A stretch of 6,341 nt of DNA from Actinomycetota bacterium (lineage in GTDB: Bacteria > Actinomycetota > Actinomycetes > Actinomycetales > Actinomycetaceae), in the NCBI GenBank assembly GCA_019425105.1, contig JAHYYD010000129.1, positions 1 through 6,341 of the forward strand. Direction: 5' to 3'. Positions within the stretch are counted from its first letter, which is position 1. The number at the start of each line of letters is the position of its first letter. The notes below the pieces were generated by a model that was given only the letters and a program-made list of their open reading frames with translations, was not told the origin of the DNA and did not search any database. Positions 1 through 5,682 of this stretch are shown in pieces. Made by a program: the position numbers and the translations under genes.

Positions 1-32
1 CCGACACCTGGGAAGAAAAACAAGGCCACTAA
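1..32 (+). CDS. 3' end of a probable upstream gene (partial)
   Basis: In frame 3 the first bases read DTWEEKQGH followed by TAA at 30-32. This resembles the end of the next gene, which finishes GDTWVVTHIWDH, so it may be the tail of a tandem paralogue of the DUF6318-like gene. The stop lies 14 nt before the next ATG, a spacing typical of an operon. The fragment is only nine residues, so the call rests on the shared DTW motif and the spacing. A second frame also runs to a TGA at 38-40, so the assignment is tentative. Confidence 0.35.
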   Translation, partial: DTWEEKQGH

Positions 33-46
33 GCGAGTGATGCACC

Positions 47-742
47 ATGATCTCCAAACTCTCCAACATCGGCCGGTGGATCGGCGCCATCATAGCCGCC
101 ATCGTCCTCGTCGCAGTATCGTTCGTGGGATTCCGCGCGTTTAACGCTCGTGCCCACGCCAACGCCGAGCTTCAGTCCGGGGCACAGTCACCCCAGTCTG
201 ACAGCGTCGGACAATCGGGCACCCAATCAGGAGACGCCCCTCAATCCGCAGAACCGACACCCGTTGACGTCCCGAAACCCACTCCCCCGCCAAACCTCTA
301 CGCGGGCGGCCAAATTGGTGCCCAAGCGACATCACAGTGGTACGTCGACCTGTGGGCATATGCGTTCAATACCGGAGACACAGAAGACTTCATGAAGGTA
401 TGTCAGGTTGAGGGCTACTGCGATACATTTGCACACGACCTGGAACGCATGCATACAGATGCATATCTCATCAAGCCGCTCACCAATCAGTATCTTCAAA
501 CAAATAAGATATACGAGTGTTCACTCCAAAAGGCAGGCACTGAAGGAATTTGTGTCGAATTCACATTTTTGCAAACACCGGCGGTATTCCGCTACCTAAC
601 AGAGGAAAAGGCGTCAGAAGAATACGACACCATAAGCACCTTAACCGGCGAAGAAATCAACAACGAACAAACACTCTTTCGTGTCCTATTTCTTGAAGAG
701 CGGGGTGATACATGGGTCGTCACCCACATCTGGGATCACTAA
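47..742 (+). CDS. DUF6318-like membrane-anchored extracytoplasmic protein
   Basis: The 231-residue protein has an N-terminal hydrophobic helix (about residues 11-31, IGAIIAAIVLVAVSFVGF) after a short basic start, so it is probably anchored with its bulk outside the membrane. There is no lipobox cysteine at the end of that helix. Residues 40-85 are a low-complexity Gln/Ser/Pro/Thr linker. The folded part follows (about 90-231) and contains YVDLWAYAFNTGDTEDF, close to the Y-x-x-x-x-x-YA-x-x-TGDT pattern I associate with the actinobacterial DUF6318 family, which has no known function. Four cysteines (VC..GYC, YEC, GIC) all lie in this domain and could form two disulfides. The ATG at 47 has only a weak purine-rich upstream (AAGCGAG). 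The second half (about 420-700) is visibly AT-richer than the neighbours, suggesting transfer or relaxed codon use. Family call is from pattern memory. Confidence 0.72.
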   Translation: MISKLSNIGRWIGAIIAAIVLVAVSFVGFRAFNARAHANAELQSGAQSPQSDSVGQSGTQSGDAPQSAEPTPVDVPKPTPPPNLYAGGQIGAQATSQWYVDLWAYAFNTGDTEDFMKVCQVEGYCDTFAHDLERMHTDAYLIKPLTNQYLQTNKIYECSLQKAGTEGICVEFTFLQTPAVFRYLTEEKASEEYDTISTLTGEEINNEQTLFRVLFLEERGDTWVVTHIWDH

Positions 743-854
743 TGACCACCGGGAATCAATATCCGCCGAGAGCGACAGGCCGCAGAGTCAACTCTCGTTG
801 TTGATGCTGACAATACAGATGTGTCACCACGACTCCTGAACTCCATATGCTGAG

Positions 855-882
855 GCCCCAGCCCACCACCGTGGACTGGGGC
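855..882. terminator. GC-rich hairpin in convergent intergenic region, possible terminator
   Basis: GCCCCAGCCCAC (855-866) pairs with GTGGACTGGGGC (871-882) around a CACC loop, giving a 12-position stem with one mismatch. It lies 113 nt past the stop of the DUF6318-like gene and in the gap between convergent genes, a fitting place for termination. No T-run follows on either strand, so it is not a canonical intrinsic terminator. Confidence 0.4.
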
Positions 883-893
883 ACCAACATCAT

Positions 894-909
894 TGGTTCA
901 CGTGACAGC
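894..909. promoter_or_regulatory. Degenerate parS-like site
   Basis: TGGTTCACGTGACAGC matches the parS consensus at 12 of 16 positions and keeps the central TTCACGTGA intact; the mismatches are at position 3 and in the right arm. It lies about 407 bp (centre to centre) from the perfect parS at 1301-1316. It may be a weak secondary ParB site or chance; the CACGTG core alone is common in GC-rich DNA. Confidence 0.3.
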
Positions 910-1069
910 CCCAGGACACCAAATAGCAACTCTCAGCTCCCCTGAACAAGCTCGTAGCACAACCCAACGGCGCTTTCCGGTGGACCGTACCAGGCCTCGC
1001 ACAACGAGAGCCCGTCGCAAACTACCTCGCACCGGTTCCGCATCGGCCGTCAGTCGACGATGGCGCTGC

Positions 1070-1085
1070 AGGAGCATCTGCTCCT
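1070..1085. repeat. Short perfect inverted repeat
   Basis: AGGAGCA and TGCTCCT face each other across a TC centre, giving 7-bp arms. An 8-bp direct repeat GATGGCGC flanks it (1059-1066 and 1088-1095). It sits immediately before the 21-bp repeat array. No T-run follows, so I do not call it a terminator; it could be a protein-binding dyad. Confidence 0.4.
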
Positions 1086-1100
1086 CAGATGGCGCCATTT

Positions 1101-1226
1101 CATAGACCCGTCCATCTATCTCATAGACCCCCACTTCTATGTCATAGAAGCCCATTTCTATGTCATAGAACCCTCGATAGATCCCATAGAAGTTCATAGA
1201 GGTGACAGAGAGCGTCATAGAGGGAC
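1101..1226. repeat. 21-bp-periodic repeat array (CATAGA...TCTATG units)
   Basis: CATAGA occurs at 1101, 1122, 1143, 1164 and 1185, exactly 21 bp apart, with a decayed copy (CAGAGA) at 1206. A second series at 1195 and 1216 has the same period. Units 2 and 3 are the best preserved, and across their joints lie two copies of the perfect dyad TTCTATGTCATAGAA (1135-1149 and 1156-1170). The period equals two helical turns, so repeated sites would face the same side of the DNA. The array lies about 75 bp from the perfect parS. It could be an iterated protein-binding site. Since 21 is a multiple of three, an open frame also crosses it on the minus strand (898-1218), but that frame has no ribosome-binding site and its remainder looks non-coding. 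Confidence 0.75.
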
Positions 1227-1300
1227 TTCAGGAAGTACGCGGTCGGAACCGAAGCTCGCTACGCAGCACAATACCGCCGCCTCCGCTCTTACCCCGTCAA

Positions 1301-1316
1301 TGTTTCACGTGAAACA
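1301..1316. promoter_or_regulatory. parS: parS, ParB-binding centromere site
   Basis: TGTTTCACGTGAAACA is a perfect 16-bp palindrome and identical to the consensus chromosomal parS. ParB binds this site, loads there as a CTP-dependent clamp, spreads, and with ParA and SMC drives origin segregation. In bacterial chromosomes these sites cluster near oriC, so the window is probably origin-proximal; a plasmid or integrated element with a chromosomal-type parS is the alternative. It lies in the gap between convergent genes, 47 bp from the stop of the protease gene. Confidence 0.9.
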
Positions 1317-1327
1317 ATCGCCAGGAT

Positions 1328-1362
1328 GCGCGCCAGGCCACGCGCGCCAGGCCACGCGCGCC
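1328..1362. repeat. 14-bp tandem repeat, two and a half copies
   Basis: GCGCGCCAGGCCAC is present at 1328-1341 and again at 1342-1355, followed by a partial copy GCGCGCC (1356-1362) that abuts the stop codon of the protease gene at 1363. The GCGCGC blocks are self-complementary, so the transcript leaving the protease gene could fold here and assist termination. It may equally be a simple replication-slippage repeat. Confidence 0.6.
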
Positions 1363-2562
1363 TCACTTGCGGTGGTACCGCGGGCTCGTGCCCAGGTGTG
1401 TCGGGTAGACGTTCAGGCCATCCGTCAGCTTCGACTCGTCGAGGCCGCGATACGTGTACGAACTATCGTTCACAATCTCCGTGGGATCTACGACGCCATC
1501 CGCGTACTGCTGGACCTCCTCCGGCGTCGGACTCGACCCACCCTGCTTCTGCGCCAACGGATTCTCATCGGGGAACTGTGACGGATCCGTATTCAACATC
1601 GCGCCCGGATCAATGCCACCAAACCCGGTGTACTTGTTCCACCCATGATCAGGATTCAAGCCCGTCTTCACCAGCAGCTGCAGCAACTGATTGCTGGTCG
1701 CCTCAGGCCACCGCTGCTTCGCCAACGCCAGAAAGCCCGCCACAATAGGCGAGGCAACCGACGTTCCAAAGACAGAATCACTCGCACCCGTTTGCAAATT
1801 ACGAAACATGACGGGCCCGCCAATCGATGTCGTCACCACGCCCTGACCCCACGAGGAGTAGTCCTGCCGAGCCCCGTCGGTACTGATCGCCGTCACACCG
1901 ACAACGCCCGACCATTTTGACATCGACAGAGCATCATTATTATTGCTGTCATTTCCAGCAGCCGCGACGATAATCACTCCGCTCGACATCGCGCGAGCAA
2001 CAGTCCATTTCATCGGGTCACTACCATCCTCGCTGGAAGCAGACAGGTTGATGATCTGGGCACCATCATTCATCGCCTGATTGAATAACCAGACGCCTTC
2101 CGACCGCATGGCATTGCCAGAATCAAGGCAATCTTGTCCGGGTGTATCACCATTTGCCCCAAGATTCATTTGATAGGCAAGGAGCGTTGCATTTGGTGCA
2201 ATACCGTAAGCCGAGGATACGAGGATTGATGCAACACCCGTGCCGTGGTTTTCCACCACCGGTGTTGAATTGATCGTGCACGGAATTCTTACCGTGATAT
2301 CCGCACCAGCGAGCTCGGGGACGGACGTATCCACCTTTCCATCAATCATCGCGATGGTGACACCTCCGCCCGTGTAGCCCTTCGCGCGCGCACGATCCAG
2401 TCCGTAGTACGCGAAGTACGCCTGGTCGGCCGCGGTGATCGTGTCGGCTGCGTGCGCGGGGGCAGCGGGAATCGATACGATGCCCGCCGCGAGCGCGCCC
2501 ACGGCAGCCACGGCGACGCTGTTCCTCACGCGCGCTCGGCGCTTCTTCTGCGGCCTCACCAT
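1363..2562 (-). CDS. Secreted subtilisin-family (S8) serine protease, mycosin-like
   Basis: Read from the ATG at 2562 the protein has 399 residues. A Sec signal peptide is clear: basic MVRPQKKRRARVRNS, a hydrophobic Ala/Val stretch, and a likely cut after APAHA (residue 38). The S8 catalytic set is complete: Asp74 in AMIDGKVD, His106 in ENHGTGVAS, oxyanion Asn204 in AAAGND, Ser268 in FGTSVASPIVAG. Cys95 and Cys145 could form a disulfide. Mycosins (MycP) of T7SS have this plan but usually end in a transmembrane helix; here the end (about 335-399) is polar, Pro/Asp/Tyr-rich and has no helix, so the enzyme is probably released or held non-covalently. The ATG lies inside the end of the upstream gene (ATGGTGA overlap), implying translational coupling. 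A GTG at 2577 would add five residues; I prefer the ATG because it starts the signal peptide directly. The substrate is not shown; the coupled upstream protein is the obvious candidate. Confidence 0.9.
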   Translation of the reverse strand: MVRPQKKRRARVRNSVAVAAVGALAAGIVSIPAAPAHAADTITAADQAYFAYYGLDRARAKGYTGGGVTIAMIDGKVDTSVPELAGADITVRIPCTINSTPVVENHGTGVASILVSSAYGIAPNATLLAYQMNLGANGDTPGQDCLDSGNAMRSEGVWLFNQAMNDGAQIINLSASSEDGSDPMKWTVARAMSSGVIIVAAAGNDSNNNDALSMSKWSGVVGVTAISTDGARQDYSSWGQGVVTTSIGGPVMFRNLQTGASDSVFGTSVASPIVAGFLALAKQRWPEATSNQLLQLLVKTGLNPDHGWNKYTGFGGIDPGAMLNTDPSQFPDENPLAQKQGGSSPTPEEVQQYADGVVDPTEIVNDSSYTYRGLDESKLTDGLNVYPTHLGTSPRYHRK

Positions 2563-4109
2563 TGGCGCGGATCCCACCCATCGTCTCGAATCGGAGCGGG
2601 TGTGATGTCCTTCTCCGTCCCGTATGTCTGCGACATCGGATTCACGTATCCTTCCGGCAACTCATCCTCGTCCTCCACGCGGAAAGGCGTGTACTTGCGA
2701 CGCTTCGCCTTCTCATCGCCCTTGCCCTGGCCAGCGCCCGCACCAGCACCGCCGCCCATGAAGCCACTAGTTCCCTGAGTTCCGGCTTTCCCGGAGCCAG
2801 CGGCACCAGCACCGGCACCCGCCCCGCGGGAGCCATCGGCTCCGACGATACCAGAGAGTCCTCCGGTGCCAGAGGGAGCCTTGTAGGTCCCGTAGCCCGG
2901 ACCGGAGTAGGATCCCGCGCGCAGCGCGGACATGCCACTCACGTTGCCAGCCATTCCTCCTCGTCCGAGGGCACCCGCTGCACCGCGTCCAAGAGCACCC
3001 GCCGACGAGCCGAGGCCTCCTGCCATGCGGGCGGCACCGCGCATGCCCAGCGCTCCCGCGCCCAGCACGCCAGCACCGCTGAGGCGAGCAGCGAGCGCTG
3101 ATTCGTTGCCCGGGCCACCGTTGACGTTCCACAGCGGGTGGTAACGGTCGACCGGGGGCGCCGGCGTGTAGCCACCAATGACGCCGTTGCGATGCCAGTC
3201 CCCGTTCACTCGCGTGTGCAGCAGATCGACGCCCATGAGGTCCTGCGGGTCGGAAATCGGGTTCAGACGCGACCCCTCCTCGCCCTCGGTCACGAAACGA
3301 TTCGGGATTCGCGGCGACGACATGACGCGATCGTTGACCGGCCCGCCTTCGTCGTACCCCGCCGGATAGAGCCCGGAACCAGAGCCTCGCAGATCAGATC
3401 GCCCGTAGTCCGTGTCGCGATTGCCCGGATAGACACCCGACTCGTGAGCGGAGGTGTTCAGGTATCCACGCTCGATATCGCGGCGAACAGTTGCGTTCGA
3501 AGGACCTTTAGGACCACGAATACCTGCATTTCCTGCTTTCCCGTTCTCCATTGCCACACGCTGCGCATTCGTCCCATCTGCCAAGCTCTGCATCGTGTCG
3601 TTGGCACGCTGCAGGATGTCTGTTGCGGAAGCTTCGCGCTGGTTGTTCGCCTGGGTGATGAGCCCTTGGACGTACGCTTCACCCGTCGCGGCAACCGCGT
3701 TGATGGGCAGGCCCGCTAGGCCCATGTATTTCGTCACCGGAATGACGACATGCGCGGCGTCTGCCAGCGCCTGAAGCTTCGAGTCAATCAGGGTGGGCGA
3801 GAGCTGCATGGCTTCCTCGCGCACGTGCTTCATGGCGCGGCGAGCCTCCACGTAGTACTCCATCGCGGTGTTGTGCCCCTCTTTAATGGCCTGCACCTGC
3901 TTCATCGCGTTATCAGTCCATGCGTCGACCTGTTCTCCGGTCTCCCCGGTGAAGCCCTGGTTTGTGCGCATGTGGTGCGTCGAGTTGTTGGCCTCGTTCA
4001 GGCCGCACACGACTGCGTTGTGTTGGTCGTCCACGGCGTCCAGCGCGGAGGCTTTCTCGATTGCAGCAACCAACTTCATGAGGCGCTCGTACATCGGACT
4101 CTCAACCAT
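2556..4109 (-). CDS. PPE/EspB-like T7SS candidate substrate with Gly-rich C-terminus
   Basis: The 517-residue protein starts at the ATG at 4109, 8 nt after GAGGAG; the open frame runs to 4259, but the extra 50 residues are Arg/Pro-rich and antisense-like to the preceding gene. No signal peptide is present. Residues 1-190 look all-helical, with a GFTGETGEQ turn (52-60) in the place of the WXG turn between two helices, as in WXG100/PPE-type T7SS substrates. Residues 190-335 are a polar linker with repeated Tyr-Pro/Gly motifs (GVYPGN, GLYPAGY, YHPLW). Residues 336-465 are almost entirely Gly/Ala/Ser. A basic patch KAKRRKY (467-473) and an acidic stretch VEDEDE (478-483) precede a tail ending DGWDPRQW. 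This plan of helical domain, low-complexity linker and conserved acidic/aromatic tail resembles actinobacterial T7SS-associated proteins. I see no clean YxxxD/E export motif. The stop overlaps the protease start. Function is inferred from architecture and neighbours. Confidence 0.8.
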   Translation of the reverse strand: MVESPMYERLMKLVAAIEKASALDAVDDQHNAVVCGLNEANNSTHHMRTNQGFTGETGEQVDAWTDNAMKQVQAIKEGHNTAMEYYVEARRAMKHVREEAMQLSPTLIDSKLQALADAAHVVIPVTKYMGLAGLPINAVAATGEAYVQGLITQANNQREASATDILQRANDTMQSLADGTNAQRVAMENGKAGNAGIRGPKGPSNATVRRDIERGYLNTSAHESGVYPGNRDTDYGRSDLRGSGSGLYPAGYDEGGPVNDRVMSSPRIPNRFVTEGEEGSRLNPISDPQDLMGVDLLHTRVNGDWHRNGVIGGYTPAPPVDRYHPLWNVNGGPGNESALAARLSGAGVLGAGALGMRGAARMAGGLGSSAGALGRGAAGALGRGGMAGNVSGMSALRAGSYSGPGYGTYKAPSGTGGLSGIVGADGSRGAGAGAGAAGSGKAGTQGTSGFMGGGAGAGAGQGKGDEKAKRRKYTPFRVEDEDELPEGYVNPMSQTYGTEKDITPAPIRDDGWDPRQW

Positions 4110-4117
4110 GATTCGTG

Positions 4118-4123
4118 CTCCTC
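4118..4123 (-). promoter_or_regulatory. Ribosome-binding site that fixes the 517-residue protein start
   Basis: GAGGAG on the minus strand, within GAAAGAGGAG, sits 8 nt before the ATG at 4109. The run begins inside the stop codon of the preceding small gene (TGA at 4128-4126), so the two genes are tightly spaced and the larger product starts here rather than at the upstream in-frame codon at 4259. Confidence 0.8.
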
Positions 4124-4125
4124 TT

Positions 4126-4595
4126 TCAGATGGCCGACGGTGCGTTTTGGACGGGTTCGTTTGACGAGGCGCTGGCGTCGGTACCCGAATTCGCTGCTGG
4201 GGCGGTATTTCCAACCGGCGTCGGAATCGCAGGCGACGTCGTCGATCCACCACTCCCACTGGTTACCCCTCGATCGAGGTCATCCAGGATTTGGGCGAGT
4301 TGGTCAGCATTCGCCGTCTCTGCGGCCTCGAAGGCCTCGGCTGCCCGTTCAACATCGTCGTCGAACTTTGTGAAGCGCTGCTTCTGCTTGCCAATGAGAC
4401 GATCCTCGCTCTTCATCAGCGAAACGATCGCCGTGCGCATTGCCCGGAAGCCACCCTCGTCGGACCAGTACGAGGGGTCTTGCGCGTCAATGAGCCGCCC
4501 TAGCGCCTCCGATGAGTCCCCCAGGGACTCCCCCCCCGTTTCATATCGTCACGCGTCTGGGCGTGCTTATCGGAATCGAAGCCGACGTCAACCAC
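4126..4595 (-). CDS. WXG100/ESAT-6-like small T7SS protein, frame broken at a G8 tract
   Basis: A GTG at 4595, 6 nt after AGGAGG, opens VVDVGFDSDKHAQTRDDMKR, but the frame hits TAG at 4502-4500 after 31 codons. The rest of the protein continues in another frame from the G8 tract to TGA at 4128-4126. Adding one G, or removing two, joins them into a 156-residue (or 155-residue) protein. The joined product has a helix, a turn with YWSDEGGF (43-50) where WXG100 proteins carry WxG, a long charged helix (about 52-108) and a Ser/Thr/Gly/Pro/Asn-rich tail (110-156). It lacks a signal peptide, as expected for a T7SS partner. It is first in the operon, 16 nt before the large candidate substrate. A start at the internal ATG (4440) would give 104 residues but lacks a ribosome-binding site and removes the turn. 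The break may be phase variation, transcript slippage, decay or a sequencing error. Family membership is inferred from shape and context. Confidence 0.7.
4515..4529 (-). repeat. Hairpin abutting the G8 tract
   Basis: On the coding strand AGTCCC pairs with GGGACT around a 3-nt TGG loop, directly 3' of the G run. The 6-bp stem could make polymerase or ribosome pause at the homopolymer, or aid slipped-strand mispairing during replication. The zero-length spacer is shorter than in known -1 ribosomal frameshift signals. Confidence 0.5.
4530..4537 (-). repeat. G8 homopolymer tract in coding sequence
   Basis: Eight consecutive C on the plus strand (G on the coding strand) at codons 20-22 of the small WXG100-like gene. 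This is the exact point where the N-terminal and C-terminal frames part. Runs of this length are unstable by slipped-strand mispairing and are a classic contingency-locus switch; they are also a common place for sequencing indels. Confidence 0.85.
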
Positions 4596-4601
4596 GCGCT
4601 A

Positions 4602-4607
4602 CCTCCT
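4602..4607 (-). promoter_or_regulatory. Strong ribosome-binding site for the small WXG100-like gene
   Basis: A full AGGAGG on the minus strand lies 6 nt before the GTG at 4595. It decides the start of the small gene and shows that the N-terminal 31-codon frame is a real, well-translated beginning, not a chance open frame. Confidence 0.8.
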
Positions 4608-4659
4608 GATCAACTGACCCGCAATTTCGTGGGCCACGGAATACTGTGCTACCTCGCTA

Positions 4660-4688
4660 AGCATATGACCAGTCGTTCACATTAACAA
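4660..4688 (-). promoter_or_regulatory. Candidate promoter of the three-gene T7SS-like operon
   Basis: On the minus strand TTGTTA (4688-4683) and TATGCT (4665-4660) are separated by 17 nt, each matching the sigma70-type consensus at four of six bases. Transcription would begin near 4653, leaving a leader of roughly 55-60 nt before the GTG at 4595. It is the best candidate in the gap between the ABC permease and the operon. Confidence 0.4.
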
Positions 4689-4705
4689 GCGTGTTCCTTG
4701 GTTTA

Positions 4706-4727
4706 CGAGGCCGGGGCCGGATCCTCG
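4706..4727 (-). terminator. Possible terminator of the ABC transporter operon
   Basis: On the minus strand CGAGG and CCTCG close a stem that continues, after an AT bulge, with CCG/CGG around a GCCC loop. It starts about 40 nt past the permease stop codon and lies just upstream of the candidate promoter for the next operon. No T-run follows, so confidence is low. Confidence 0.35.
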
Positions 4728-4767
4728 GAGAGGCCCACACACAGGCCCGCTCACAGCACCCCCAGAC

Positions 4768-5682
4768 TCACCCCCGCCTCTCGCGCAATGTCCGCGCGAG
4801 GAGGCCGTGCCTCGGCGCGAAGACCCACGCGAGCACGAAGCACGCGGTCAGCACCAGGACGATCGTGGCACCCGTGGGCACGTCCAGCGCCCACGACAGG
4901 TACAGACCCACCAGGCCCCCGGAGGCCCCAATAAGCGGAGCAAGGATCATCATGGACCCCAGGCGGTCGCACAGGAGCCGCGCGGTGGCCGCGGGGGTCA
5001 CCAACAAAGCGAGCACGAGGACGTTGCCGATCGTCTGCACAGAAATAACCACAGCCAGGGCCACGGCGACATACAGAGACAAGTCAGCCAGCAGCACGTG
5101 CACGCCCGCCGCCCGCGCGCTCTCGCGGTCCAGGGTCACGGCGACGATGGGCCGGTGCGCCAGGAACAGCATGATCAGCACCAACGCAGCGCCACACAGC
5201 ACCACGGGCACATCCGACGCCGGAATACCCGTGATCGACCCAAACAGGAAGTCCTGCAGGCTCCCCGCGTACCCGGGCGCCCGCGCGATGATCGCGACGC
5301 CCAGCGCAAACGCGCCGACGAAGAGCACGCCGATGACGGAGTCCTCCTTGAGCCGCCGGTTCTGCGCCAACAAGGCCACGAGCACGGCGGTCACGACGCC
5401 CGCGAGCGCGCCGCCCAGCACCAGGGACCCGCCGCACACGAACGCGATCGCCAGGCCCGGGAACACGGAGTGCGCGACCGCGTCGCCGATGAACGCCATG
5501 CCGCGCAGGACGACGTGCACGCCGACGCTGCCGCACACGAGCGCGGCGACGACCGCGATCAGCAGCGCGCGCGGCAGGAAGGCCAGCGCGGGATTCGTCA
5601 GGTCGCGGAAGAAATCGTAGGGGCTCAGGAAGTCCGCCGCCGGGACGAGGGCACGTCCGGCCGCGTGGATCACGGTGCTCAT
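4768..5682 (-). CDS. ABC-3 family metal-type transporter permease, likely 'anchored repeat' type
   Basis: The 304-residue integral membrane protein is the channel subunit of a binding-protein-dependent importer. About eight hydrophobic segments are visible, including residues 38-58, 73-106, 115-133, 158-175, 200-215, 218-236, 245-262 and 271-289. Family landmarks of ABC-3 (ZnuB/MntB type) are present: MAFIGDAVAHSVFPGLA (62-78), LKEDSVIGVLF (111-121), FLFGSITGI (145-153) and the cytoplasmic RESARAAGV (187-194), which should contact the ATPase. The stretch SVQTIGNVLVLALLVTP (214-230) is what I recall from the actinobacterial 'anchored repeat-type' permease (TIGR03770), whose transporters accompany surface-anchored repeat proteins; the substrate of that group is not established, though relatives carry Mn, Zn or Fe. 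The start ATG overlaps the ATPase stop in ATGA, so the two are coupled. A plain Mn/Zn permease is the alternative. Confidence 0.9.
   Translation of the reverse strand: MSTVIHAAGRALVPAADFLSPYDFFRDLTNPALAFLPRALLIAVVAALVCGSVGVHVVLRGMAFIGDAVAHSVFPGLAIAFVCGGSLVLGGALAGVVTAVLVALLAQNRRLKEDSVIGVLFVGAFALGVAIIARAPGYAGSLQDFLFGSITGIPASDVPVVLCGAALVLIMLFLAHRPIVAVTLDRESARAAGVHVLLADLSLYVAVALAVVISVQTIGNVLVLALLVTPAATARLLCDRLGSMMILAPLIGASGGLVGLYLSWALDVPTGATIVLVLTACFVLAWVFAPRHGLLARTLRERRG

Noticed and set aside
898..1218. Minus-strand open frame with heptapeptide repeats (GFYDIEM, GFYDIEV, GVYEIDG)
   Set aside because: The repeats follow directly from the 21-bp DNA period; no ribosome-binding site precedes either Met, and the downstream half is Arg-rich and looks like non-coding GC-rich sequence.
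1101..1226. CRISPR array
   Set aside because: Period of 21 bp is too short for repeat plus spacer, units are imperfect throughout, and no cas gene is present.
1060..1581. Plus-strand open frame of 173 codons through the repeat array and parS
   Set aside because: It runs antisense into the well-supported protease gene and crosses parS and both repeat sets; no recognisable domain.
2563..2577. GTG at 2577 as protease start
   Set aside because: It only adds GSAP-type residues ahead of a complete signal peptide and has no better ribosome-binding site; it cannot be fully excluded.
2562..3719. Several plus-strand open frames opposite the Gly-rich gene
   Set aside because: Low-complexity Ala/Arg/Pro products mirror the antisense of Gly/Ala codons; no start signals or domains.
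4110..4259. Upstream in-frame extension of the 517-residue protein
   Set aside because: It overlaps the C-terminal half of the small gene in another frame, is Arg/Pro-rich, and the strong GAGGAG site points to the ATG at 4109.
4691..5620. Plus-strand open frame of 309 codons opposite the ABC permease
   Set aside because: Ser/Thr/Arg/Pro-rich product without domains, antisense to a clear membrane protein; a typical GC-rich shadow frame.
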